The notes below the pieces were generated by a model. The model was not told the DNA's origin and did not search any database. It saw nothing but the letters and a program-made list of their open reading frames with translations. 40,411 bases of DNA, from contig CANKOW010000004.1 in NCBI GenBank assembly GCA_947484295.1, positions 1-40,411 on the forward strand, in the 5' to 3' direction. The DNA comes from Alcaligenaceae bacterium (GTDB lineage: Bacteria; Pseudomonadota; Gammaproteobacteria; Burkholderiales; Burkholderiaceae_B). Positions 24,259 through 32,374 of this stretch are shown piece by piece. Position numbers and translations under genes: made by a program. Position 1 is the stretch's first letter. Each line of letters opens with the position of its first letter.

Positions 24259-24274
24259 GTGTTATTATTAACAC
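24259..24274. promoter_or_regulatory. Inverted repeat abutting the merR start codon
   Basis: GTGTTA-TTAT-TAACAC is a perfect 6-bp inverted repeat whose last base is adjacent to the ATG of the MerR-family gene. A TTGATT at 24241 and TATTAA at 24266 would make a promoter with the long 19-bp spacer typical of MerR-controlled promoters, with the dyad overlapping it. That would imply a nearly leaderless transcript, consistent with the lack of a Shine-Dalgarno. Confidence 0.4.
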
Positions 24275-24709
24275 ATGAACACTGTCAATCACACCCAAAC
24301 GTTCTCGCTTGACGAGCTCTGTGCCCTTACCGACCTCACCAAACGCACGGTTCGCTACTACGTCCAAATCGGACTTGTGAACCGGCCTGAAGGTGAAACC
24401 CGGGCAGCAAAGTACTCGCCTCAGCATCTTGAACAACTTTTGCTTGTCAAAAAATGGACAGCAGCCGGGGTGTCGCTTGATCGTATTCGTGATCTGCTTC
24501 AAGGCGGCTCAGCGCCAGTTCCTGAGCGAGGGCGCGTGCCGGGGTCAATCGAAGTCTGCAGCCATTTGCATGTGGCCGAAGGCGTAGAGCTTGTCATTGA
24601 ACCTACCCGCGCCGGGCTTACCCCCGAGCAGTTGCGTCACTTTGTTCGCGCAGTAATGAGCGCCTACGAACAAATCAACCAAGACAGCACAACAAAGGTA
24701 AACAAATGA
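24275..24709 (+). CDS. MerR-family transcriptional regulator
   Basis: A 144-residue regulator. Residues about 9-78 are the MerR winged helix-turn-helix: FSLDELCALTDLTKRTVRYY, then IGLVNRPEG and the second helix-turn-helix YSPQHLEQLLLVKKWTAAGV with SLDRIRDLL. The C-terminal part (about 95-135) is short, with a single Cys (near residue 95) and no Cys cluster typical of metal sensors, so the signal is unknown. Its stop overlaps the start of the VIT/vWA gene in an ATGA arrangement, so the two are translationally coupled and the regulator probably controls its own operon through the dyad at its start codon. Confidence 0.92.
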   Translation: MNTVNHTQTFSLDELCALTDLTKRTVRYYVQIGLVNRPEGETRAAKYSPQHLEQLLLVKKWTAAGVSLDRIRDLLQGGSAPVPERGRVPGSIEVCSHLHVAEGVELVIEPTRAGLTPEQLRHFVRAVMSAYEQINQDSTTKVNK

Positions 24710-27126
24710 GCGAAATTCTCGAACTCTTCGATTTCAATGGCCCACAGGCCACCCTGCGTAACAGACAAGGCGCGCCACTGATCCTACAAGACGTTGCCAT
24801 CACGGGCGAACTGCGTGGTGCAATGTTTGAAGCGCATGTGCGCCAAACCTTTAGTAACCCGACTCAAACGCACGCTGAAGTCGTATATAGCTTTCCGCTG
24901 CCCTGCGGCGCAACACTATTAGGTGTTGAAGTTCAGCTTGGACAAGTCAAACTCAACGGCACCGTAGTTACCAAAGCGCAGGCGGCTGAACAATACGAAG
25001 AGAGCCTTTCAAAGGGCGACGCCGCCATCATGCTAGAGCGTGGTAACGATGGTCATTACGTTTTGCATCTGGGTAACTTAGCACCTGGTGAACAATGCGT
25101 GATCGACATGCACTATGGGCAGTTGCTGCAGTTTGAGCAAGGCGGCTTGCGCTTAGCCATTCCGACAGTGATCGCACCGCGTTATGGCGATGCGGTTCGA
25201 GACGGTGGCTTAGCCCCCTATCAAGTCCCAGAAACAGACCTGTTGGCCGAATATGGTTTTAGCCTATCGCTAAACCTTTATGGCGATTTGGTGAACGCGC
25301 GCATTGCCTCACCCAGTCATCCTATCAGTGTCGCTCGAAGTCAATCTCTCGGCTCGCGAGAAGGACCCAAACTTCTCGGTGTCGACGAACCGCAAGACGA
25401 CACCAACAACGAGACGAGCGACGAGCCTCAAGCCAATGCCACTGACATCATAACGATAGCGTTAAGTCAGCACAGCTACCTAGATCGCGACTTCATCCTT
25501 GTACTCGATCAATTAGCACAGTGCTCGGTCGCCACCCTGGCGCCAGACTACATTGATGCAAAAACCTATGTCGCCACCGCAAGCTTTAGCCCAAGTATCC
25601 CCAACGCGAAAGCACAAAACACTGCCGTCAAGATTTTGGTTGACTGTTCAGGCTCGATGTCGGGCGGCAGCATTCTTGCCGCACGGCGCGCCTTAATGGC
25701 TATTGTCAAAAAATTCAACAATGGCGATAAATTCTCGCTCTCTAAGTTTGGCTCATCAGTTGAGCATCGCTCGCTTTCCCTCTGGACGGCCTCTGAGCAA
25801 TCACGCTTAGGTGCAGAAAAATGGATCGGAGAGCTCGAAGCGGATATGGGCGGCACTGAAATGCTAGATGCCATCACAAGCACCTTTGCGCTGGCACACA
25901 GCAGCCCATGCGATGTCTTGCTCATTACCGACGGTCAAATCCACGGCGTTGACCTTATGATCAAAAAAGCCAGAGATTCAAAGCACCGAGTTTTTTCAGT
26001 AGGTATTGGCAGCAGCCCAAGCGAAAATCTTTTGCGTCGGCTAGCGGTTGAAACGAATGGGGCTTGTGATTTTGTAGCGGCAGGCGAGGCCGTTGAGCCC
26101 GCAATCGTGCGTATGTTTAATCGCTTACGCTCACCTGCAATTACCAAGGTATCGGTTCAGTGGCCCGAAGGATTTACGCCTAAGCTCTTGACCAAAGTCG
26201 ACAGCACTGCCTTTGAGGGGGATACCCTGCACGCCTCGGCTTGGTTTAGTACAAAGCCAACGGGTCGGATCACGCTATTGGGTCAGTTAGCTGGCCAAGA
26301 CGCTGTGCAAGAACTTGGCAGTGTCGAAATCAACGAAACACCCGCAACGTCGACGGCATTATCGCGCATAGCAGCCGCTGGGCAAATGCAACATCTGCCC
26401 GACGCAACCAAGACGACTAAGCTTGCGCTTGATTACCAGCTCGTCACCGAGCACACAAACTTTTTAATGCTGCATGAGCGTAGCGCCGAAGAAAAAGCAA
26501 GCAATATGCCCGAGCTGCATAAGGTCAAACAGATGCTGCCGGCGGGCTGGGGTGGTGCTGGACTGGATCAAGTGCAATTCTCAATGCGCTTAGCGAGCGA
26601 TTCCAGCATGGAGTTCATGTCAGAAAATTTCTCAATGCCCGCTCTCATGCGCGGAAGAGGAATAGCTGTATCAGCGCCCACTGTGATGCGCGGTAGAGGA
26701 CAAGGTCAACCTGAATCTCTATCGAGCGGAGCAGCAACAAGCGATCATTACGACCTCCCTGCCTATTTAAGACGACAGAATGAACCCTTGCCCATGGTGC
26801 TGACTTTAGGCCAGCGTATTACCATCCAAGCAGATCGCATCTGGTTTAAGTTGAACGACGCACAAGAAAAAACGTTAGCGTTACTCACGCCTAATCCTAA
26901 GGCCATTGGCGCGAGAATCTGGTTTGTGAACGAAAAGCACGACGTCTTTGACTATATGGACTTCGTTAGCTTAGAAGACGCCGTCAACACCTTGCAGCTA
27001 AATGGCTTCAGCGATTACGTTAAGAAAAGGTTTTCTCTACTGAACCGAACTCGAACGCGCTACACCTGGAGGTGTGAAGACCACACGCGGGTCTACACAA
27101 ACTCAACCACTTGGGTCAAAACATAG
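24706..27126 (+). CDS. VIT and vWA domain protein
   Basis: An 806-residue protein. Residues about 10-140 are a VIT (vault/inter-alpha-trypsin) domain: VRQTFSNPTQTHAEVVYSFP and LNGTVVTKAQAAEQYEES. Residues about 300-480 are a von Willebrand factor A domain with a complete MIDAS start, DCSGSMSGGS (Asp313, Ser315, Ser317), a downstream GGTEMLDA for the Thr ligand and LLITDGQ for the Asp. A linker at about 220-245 is acidic and low complexity. Near residue 650 an MRGRG motif occurs twice in a Met/Gly/Arg-rich stretch, and the last ~120 residues form an unrecognised domain. No signal peptide or membrane segment is visible, so it is predicted cytosolic, unlike eukaryotic secreted relatives. AAAGG in the end of merR is its ribosome-binding site. 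Function unknown; a metal-dependent protein-binding scaffold is likely. Confidence 0.92.
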   Translation: MSEILELFDFNGPQATLRNRQGAPLILQDVAITGELRGAMFEAHVRQTFSNPTQTHAEVVYSFPLPCGATLLGVEVQLGQVKLNGTVVTKAQAAEQYEESLSKGDAAIMLERGNDGHYVLHLGNLAPGEQCVIDMHYGQLLQFEQGGLRLAIPTVIAPRYGDAVRDGGLAPYQVPETDLLAEYGFSLSLNLYGDLVNARIASPSHPISVARSQSLGSREGPKLLGVDEPQDDTNNETSDEPQANATDIITIALSQHSYLDRDFILVLDQLAQCSVATLAPDYIDAKTYVATASFSPSIPNAKAQNTAVKILVDCSGSMSGGSILAARRALMAIVKKFNNGDKFSLSKFGSSVEHRSLSLWTASEQSRLGAEKWIGELEADMGGTEMLDAITSTFALAHSSPCDVLLITDGQIHGVDLMIKKARDSKHRVFSVGIGSSPSENLLRRLAVETNGACDFVAAGEAVEPAIVRMFNRLRSPAITKVSVQWPEGFTPKLLTKVDSTAFEGDTLHASAWFSTKPTGRITLLGQLAGQDAVQELGSVEINETPATSTALSRIAAAGQMQHLPDATKTTKLALDYQLVTEHTNFLMLHERSAEEKASNMPELHKVKQMLPAGWGGAGLDQVQFSMRLASDSSMEFMSENFSMPALMRGRGIAVSAPTVMRGRGQGQPESLSSGAATSDHYDLPAYLRRQNEPLPMVLTLGQRITIQADRIWFKLNDAQEKTLALLTPNPKAIGARIWFVNEKHDVFDYMDFVSLEDAVNTLQLNGFSDYVKKRFSLLNRTRTRYTWRCEDHTRVYTNSTTWVKT

Positions 27127-27241
27127 CGATAGAAACTTTTCCATTACCCACGATATTCAGTTGTAATATCTCTAAGCAAGCCACTGGTCGAAGCCGACAC
27201 TAGGCGCCGCCAGAGATAAAGCAACTGAACGCAGGGGCACG

Positions 27242-28612
27242 ATGGGCTACAAAGTTTCACTCGGTCTGCAAACGTATCAATTTTCAGACCTCAAAACGGT
27301 AATGGCCAAGGCGAGCCCGCTGCGCTCTGGCGATTGCCTCTCGGGCGTCGCAGCCTTTTCTAACGAAGAACGGGTTGCTGCAGCCTTGGTGCTGGCGGAT
27401 CTACCCTTAAAACGGTTTCTTGAAGAACAGCTCATTGCCTACGAAGACGACGAAGTCACTCGGGTGATTCTGGACGACCATCAAGCCGACGCGTTTGCAC
27501 CGATAGCAAGCTTTACCGTAGGTGATTTTCGTAACTGGCTGCTGTCTGATGCCGTCGGTACTAACGAACTTAACGCGGTATCACCGGGGTTGACCCCAGA
27601 GATGGTTGCTGCGGTTTCAAAAATCATGCGAAATCAAGATCTGATTTTGGTTGCAGCTAAATGCCAGGTTGTCACGCGCTTCAGAAACACCTTGGGCCTG
27701 GCCGGTAGACTATCCGTCAGGCTTCAACCTAACCACCCCACCGACGACGCTCGCGGCGTTGGTGCTGCCATCATTGATGGCTTGCTGTACGGCGCGGGTG
27801 ATGCAGTCATCGGCGTGAACCCCGCCTCAGATAACTTTCGTGAAATCAGCCAGATCTTGTCGTTGTTAGACAAGGTGCGTGAAAAGTTTGATATCCCAAC
27901 TCAGACTTGTGTACTCACGCACGTCACAACGACTCTGCGCGCAATTGAGGCCGGTTTGCCAGTTGATCTGGTGTTTCAATCAATCGGCGGCACCGAGGGC
28001 GTCAACCGCAGCTTTGGGGTCACTGCAGCCTTATTACAAGAGGCTCACGAAGCCGCGCTCTCGTTGCAACGTGGCAGCGTCGGTAACAATGTGATGTATT
28101 TCGAAACAGGCCAAGGTAGCGCGCTTTCGGCAAACGCCTCGCATGGTGTCGATCAACAAACGATCGAAGCCAGGGCTTACGGCTTGGCACGTCGCTTTAA
28201 ACCACTTCTGTTAAACAGCGTTGTCGGCTTTATTGGCCCCGAATATCTGTTTGATGGCAAACAAATCATTCGCGCTGGGCTTGAAGATCACTTTTGCGGC
28301 AAGCTACTCGGCTTACCAATGGGTTGCGATATTTGCTACACCAACCACGCTGAAGCCGATCAAGATGATATGGATACCCTGTTGACCCTATTGGGCGTAG
28401 CAGGCATCAACTACATCATGGGTGTACCCGGCTCAGACGACATCATGTTGGGCTATCAAAGCACTTCGTTTCATGATGCTTTGTATATCAGACGCGTACT
28501 CGGCAAAAAACCAGCACCAGAATTTGAAGCTTGGCTTGAAAAGATGCACTTGGTTGACGCCAACGGGCGACTCATCAGCCCCGTTGATTCGCAACCTTTA
28601 CTGACCTTTTGA
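27242..28612 (+). CDS. eutB: Ethanolamine ammonia-lyase, large subunit
   Basis: A 456-residue protein of the usual EutB length (about 453). The adenosylcobalamin-dependent enzyme converts ethanolamine to acetaldehyde and ammonia; the large subunit is the TIM-barrel catalytic chain. Recognisable stretches include SGDCLSGVAAFSNEERVAAA, a barrel region with QSIGGTEGVNRSFGVT, YFETGQGSALSANA, and the C-terminal NYIMGVPGSDDIMLGYQSTS, strongly conserved in the family. AGGGG lies 6-10 bases ahead of the ATG. The small-subunit gene follows after 10 bp. No reactivase (eutA), aldehyde dehydrogenase, transporter or microcompartment shell genes are nearby, so this is a minimal, shell-free version giving nitrogen and a two-carbon product. 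Confidence 0.96.
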   Translation: MGYKVSLGLQTYQFSDLKTVMAKASPLRSGDCLSGVAAFSNEERVAAALVLADLPLKRFLEEQLIAYEDDEVTRVILDDHQADAFAPIASFTVGDFRNWLLSDAVGTNELNAVSPGLTPEMVAAVSKIMRNQDLILVAAKCQVVTRFRNTLGLAGRLSVRLQPNHPTDDARGVGAAIIDGLLYGAGDAVIGVNPASDNFREISQILSLLDKVREKFDIPTQTCVLTHVTTTLRAIEAGLPVDLVFQSIGGTEGVNRSFGVTAALLQEAHEAALSLQRGSVGNNVMYFETGQGSALSANASHGVDQQTIEARAYGLARRFKPLLLNSVVGFIGPEYLFDGKQIIRAGLEDHFCGKLLGLPMGCDICYTNHAEADQDDMDTLLTLLGVAGINYIMGVPGSDDIMLGYQSTSFHDALYIRRVLGKKPAPEFEAWLEKMHLVDANGRLISPVDSQPLLTF

Positions 28613-28622
28613 GGGGAAGGCC

Positions 28623-29423
28623 GTGTCTAAGCGCTCTGTGGTGTCGCTCGAAAAAGCCCCAGTGCTATCGCCCGACAACACGTTAATCTCTGAAGCCACA
28701 CCTGCCTGGTTAAAATTAAAAGAGCTGACCAGTGCACGGGTCGCACTGGGTCGCACAGGTGTCAGCTTACCCACCAAAGATATCCTCGAGTTTCGCTTGG
28801 CACACGCACGTGCCCGTGATGCCGTTCACACGGCGCTTGAAGTTGAGCCGTTGTTCAAGACACTTGTCAGCAAAGGATTTGCCCCCGTCACCGTTGCAAG
28901 TCAAGCCGTCGATCGACACACGTTTTTGCTGCGCCCCGACCTAGGTCGTCGACTCTCAGTGACTAGTGCGCAAGCCTTAACGACCTTACGCCATGACACG
29001 ACGCAGCCATTGCCCAGCCTGGCCTTTGTGATCGCAGATGGGCTTTCAGCCCAAGCGATTCAAACCCATGCCTTACAGTTGCTTGAGGCCTTGCGCTTAG
29101 AACTGCCACAGGTGCAAGAGGCGGCAGTTGTACTTGCGACCCAAGCTCGCGTGGCACTTGGAGATGAAATTGGTGAAATTCTGGGTGCCGAGTTAGTGGT
29201 TGTGTTAATCGGCGAACGACCAGGGTTATCTGCCCCAGATAGCATGAGCGCGTATCTAACGTGGCATCCAAAAGTTGGTCGAACCGATGTTGAGCGCAAT
29301 TGCGTTTCGAATATACGTCTTGAAGGTTTGACTTATACAGAGTCGGCGCAGAAGCTTGCTTGGCTGATTATACAAGCAAAAGTGTTGGGCAAAAGCGGTG
29401 TTGAGCTGAAAGAAGAGTCTTAA
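28623..29423 (+). CDS. eutC: Ethanolamine ammonia-lyase, small subunit
   Basis: A 266-residue EutC. The small subunit completes the cobalamin-binding site of the lyase at the interface with EutB. Features: TSARVALGRTGVSLPTKDIL and FRLAHARARDAVHTAL in the N-terminal half, and AYLTWHPKVGRTDVERNCVS with NIRLEGLTYTESAQKLAWLI near the C-terminus, all family-typical. The start is a GTG with GAGGGGAAGG just upstream, 10 bp after eutB, so the two are one operon. The last 4 bp overlap the stop of the converging blh gene, leaving no room for a separate terminator between the two operons. Confidence 0.95.
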   Translation: MSKRSVVSLEKAPVLSPDNTLISEATPAWLKLKELTSARVALGRTGVSLPTKDILEFRLAHARARDAVHTALEVEPLFKTLVSKGFAPVTVASQAVDRHTFLLRPDLGRRLSVTSAQALTTLRHDTTQPLPSLAFVIADGLSAQAIQTHALQLLEALRLELPQVQEAAVVLATQARVALGDEIGEILGAELVVVLIGERPGLSAPDSMSAYLTWHPKVGRTDVERNCVSNIRLEGLTYTESAQKLAWLIIQAKVLGKSGVELKEES

Positions 29424-30280
29424 CTCACGTACCGAGCCCGATCCACCAACAACATATGCGGCACGGTTAACGCCGCAAGCGTCACAAAGACAAATTGCAA
29501 CATTCTTGAATCATACGATGACATTGGTAGATACAGCCAACCAAGCGCGACCAAGGCGCTGACGCCTAACATCGGTAAGAGACATATCCATAACAGACGA
29601 CCGACCGGCAAATTAACATACTGCTGCGTTCGTAGCAGGTGTCTCAAACTATGCATTCCGCAGAAGTAGACCGTGAAGGCGATTAAAGGTTGAGCCACCA
29701 CTGACAGCAAACTCACTGACAAAATCTCGAAGCCAACCCGCCAATTTTTAGTCGCTTCAAAACATATCAAGATCGCCAAGGCCACAACCCAAGGCCAGGC
29801 CAACGCGCGCAATGCTATGACAATCGTCTGAGCACTTTCAGCGCCAACAATTAAAGTGAATAATGCAAGCATTTCAGAAAAATGAAGTAGTGTGGGCAAC
29901 ACAATGACCGCACCACCGTACAGCAGTGTGGTGATTTTTGCAGTGGGTGGCGCTAAGTCTCTTGAGAAATGCAAAATCGAAATGATTAAAAAGCCGCTCA
30001 TAAAGACGAGCGGTACCTGCCACCAAATCAACACAACGCAACCAGCCAGGCCCAAATAGATCACCACAAACTGTAACCACGCTCGCCAGCCCTTTACCGC
30101 AAGCAGTTTTTGAGCAAAGCAGGGGTCAAGAGCACCATGCGGTACACCGAGAAAAAAGATTAACGTCGCAACCAAGAGTAACGAGGCCAGCGGGTCGACC
30201 GTTGGTGCAAGCGCAGAGCCAAGCGCGATGAGTGTTGCCACAACACCAAAAATAAAACCTTGTTGTTGAATACGGTTCAT
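29420..30280 (-). CDS. blh: Beta-carotene 15,15'-dioxygenase, Brp/Blh family
   Basis: A 286-residue polytopic membrane enzyme that splits beta-carotene to two retinal molecules, the last step of chromophore supply for the rhodopsin in this operon. The iron-ligand histidine motifs are visible: FLGVPHGALD (about residue 48), FCGMHSLRHLL in the second half, and TVPHMLLVDRAR at the end. About seven hydrophobic segments are seen. I start it at the ATG that overlaps the crtY stop as ATGA, implying translational coupling; a TTG 7 codons upstream is less likely. It is the last gene of the minus-strand operon. Confidence 0.95.
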   Translation of the reverse strand: MNRIQQQGFIFGVVATLIALGSALAPTVDPLASLLLVATLIFFLGVPHGALDPCFAQKLLAVKGWRAWLQFVVIYLGLAGCVVLIWWQVPLVFMSGFLIISILHFSRDLAPPTAKITTLLYGGAVIVLPTLLHFSEMLALFTLIVGAESAQTIVIALRALAWPWVVALAILICFEATKNWRVGFEILSVSLLSVVAQPLIAFTVYFCGMHSLRHLLRTQQYVNLPVGRLLWICLLPMLGVSALVALGWLYLPMSSYDSRMLQFVFVTLAALTVPHMLLVDRARYVS

Positions 30281-31440
30281 CGCATCGCTGCCACTTGACA
30301 AGCGCTTTTCATGAATAGCCCCCGTGGTAATGACAAAATCACTGCCAGGTAATCAGACACTCGCCCCTGATCCGACAAAAAGCGAATCAGTTTTTCGCTG
30401 CTCACCTTTGAAAACAGTCGCATGAAGAGCTCAGGGCCCAATTCGGGATGATGACGAAGCACATTCAGAAAAATCGCATCCATCTGTCGGATAACGAAAG
30501 AGTCTGGTTGATGACCGACAGGTAAACCGTTTTTTTGAATAGACTGTTTGCAGGCAAGAGCCCAGCGCTGAATTCTTTGAAAGGCGTAACCTGTCGCAGG
30601 TCGAGCGGCACCAGCGGTTAATCCAACCCGAACATAGCTTGGGTGCTGCTCAGCAGGCGTAGCCGTGCCCTTAGGCTGACCCACCCCCATCGGGATCAAA
30701 CCATATTCGTTGCGCAGGCGTTGATAAGGCCTACCACCCGCAAGTTTTTCGACCTGAGCGTCAAGATAGCTGACTAACTCCGCTTGGTCATAAATCTTGG
30801 AAGCGAATACAGTAAATTCGACGAGTGCTCTTGTTGTTGATACGGGCAACACATAGTTAAAGCCAACAAACGCCTCAGTCTCTGGATAAAAATCCATCAA
30901 TTGCGCTGAAGTGGGATCAAAGCGTGGCTCTTGAAACTCAAGCTCGCAACCCAAAAAAGATTGCCAAAGAGTGGTTTCAGACAGCTGCTGCGTCGGCAGT
31001 GGGCGAGTATCAACTATGGCGTTAGCTGAAAAAGAACCACCCGTGGTGTGAAGATGCCACCTACCCTGAGTAAGACTCGGTTCTGCGGTCAGTGAAATAC
31101 CCGTTTTTAGATCCAGCGCAGTGTTGCTGGCAATCGCTTCGAGCGCCTGCGTATAAAAATCTGCTGCATTCAACAGGCGGTAAGGCGTTGCAGAGCAATC
31201 GACCAGCGCGCGACTGACGGCATTGTTAACGCTAAAGCGCTGCCAACTGTGTCTTGCAAGTGCTGCAAAGGGCGTTTGCTCATCGCCCCAGAAACACCAG
31301 GTGCGATCGTTTTCGTAGGCAATGCGCGGCTCAAGCAATAGTGTTCTGGGCGCTTGCGCTTGCAACGAAGCGAGTTGCATTCCCAAACTTAGTCCGGCGC
31401 AGCCGGCTCCGATAATGATCAGATCAAATTCAGTTTGCAT
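30277..31440 (-). CDS. crtY: Lycopene beta-cyclase
   Basis: A 387-residue CrtY-type cyclase that closes both ends of lycopene to give beta-carotene. The N-terminus has the dinucleotide-binding motif DLIIIGAGCAGLSLGMQL, followed by LLEPR and NDRTWCFWGDE, typical of the CrtY family, and later VGLTAGAARPATGYAFQRIQ, the conserved C-terminal FAD-contact stretch. The enzyme uses reduced FAD without net redox change and acts at the inner membrane. Its start overlaps the end of crtB by 11 bp and its stop overlaps blh, so it sits in a tight operon. Confidence 0.95.
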   Translation of the reverse strand: MQTEFDLIIIGAGCAGLSLGMQLASLQAQAPRTLLLEPRIAYENDRTWCFWGDEQTPFAALARHSWQRFSVNNAVSRALVDCSATPYRLLNAADFYTQALEAIASNTALDLKTGISLTAEPSLTQGRWHLHTTGGSFSANAIVDTRPLPTQQLSETTLWQSFLGCELEFQEPRFDPTSAQLMDFYPETEAFVGFNYVLPVSTTRALVEFTVFASKIYDQAELVSYLDAQVEKLAGGRPYQRLRNEYGLIPMGVGQPKGTATPAEQHPSYVRVGLTAGAARPATGYAFQRIQRWALACKQSIQKNGLPVGHQPDSFVIRQMDAIFLNVLRHHPELGPELFMRLFSKVSSEKLIRFLSDQGRVSDYLAVILSLPRGLFMKSACQVAAMR

Positions 31441-32374
31441 GACCCTGCACGGACAAGAGCGACTTTGAGTCTCTTGGGGCTAAAGGCTCGTGCAGCTTGG
31501 CGTCATGCCGGCTTGGGTAACGCCAAAATTTTAGTGTCAGCGGTGCGGTGAGAAGGACTTCGATCGTAATCATAAATTTCTTCGCTTTAGACACCACGAT
31601 ACGTTGATGCCAGTACTCGCATTGCTGCCGTCTGAGTTTTTGACCAATCTCACGATAGAGCCGAGCCGCTACCAAGATTGCCAACCTCGCTCTGAATGGT
31701 AAATAGGATAACCCTTTTTCGCCACTCTGATAATAATCATCCGCCAGATCTAATAAGGTCGCCACGGCTTGCTTAACCAACTGTTTATGCTCTTCGCTAG
31801 GGGCAATGAGCTCGCTAGGTGCTAAGCCATTGACCAGCGCTGCAGGAATATATCGTCGATCGACCAGCGCATCCGTCTGCACATCTCTGCAAATATTGGT
31901 CAACTGCATGGCCATCCCCAGATCGATGGCGAAGGGTTCGGCCTCTGGATGATCGGTATTGAGCACTTTGCACATCATTAAACCGACGGTCCCTGCCACT
32001 TGATAGCAGTATTGCATTAAGTGAGCATCGTCTGCCATCCTGACAAGCTCAGTGTCAGACCAAACCCCTGCAATCAAATCAAGCACGACCCTCTTATCGA
32101 TCTGACATTCATTGATTAACGCGATGCCATCCTGAACCACAGCATCTGCAGTCAAGCCTGAATGAATCGATTCGCGAAGCGCTGCGATATTCTTCTTTGA
32201 GCGAACGGCTGATTGATCTTCATCTGCCAAGTCGTCAACGTAGCGACAAAACCGATACAGCCGAGTCGCACCGCTTGCATGTCTTGACCCAAGCAGCTGG
32301 CGAGCCCAGTAAAAACTCTTGCCCTTTGCTGCAAGAACGCGGTCTGCGTCAACGAGGGTATCGTTAGCCAACAT
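31430..32374 (-). CDS. crtB: Phytoene synthase
   Basis: A 314-residue trans-isoprenyl diphosphate synthase of the squalene/phytoene family, condensing two geranylgeranyl diphosphates head-to-head to phytoene. Both Asp-rich Mg-binding motifs are present: RFCRYVDDLADE in the N-terminal third and LTNICRDVQTDALVDRRYIP in the middle. SFYWARQLLG near the start is also typical. The sequence GTGATG gives two candidate starts; I prefer the ATG, which overlaps the crtI stop by one base (TGATG). The protein is soluble or peripheral to the membrane. Confidence 0.95.
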   Translation of the reverse strand: MLANDTLVDADRVLAAKGKSFYWARQLLGSRHASGATRLYRFCRYVDDLADEDQSAVRSKKNIAALRESIHSGLTADAVVQDGIALINECQIDKRVVLDLIAGVWSDTELVRMADDAHLMQYCYQVAGTVGLMMCKVLNTDHPEAEPFAIDLGMAMQLTNICRDVQTDALVDRRYIPAALVNGLAPSELIAPSEEHKQLVKQAVATLLDLADDYYQSGEKGLSYLPFRARLAILVAARLYREIGQKLRRQQCEYWHQRIVVSKAKKFMITIEVLLTAPLTLKFWRYPSRHDAKLHEPLAPRDSKSLLSVQGHAN

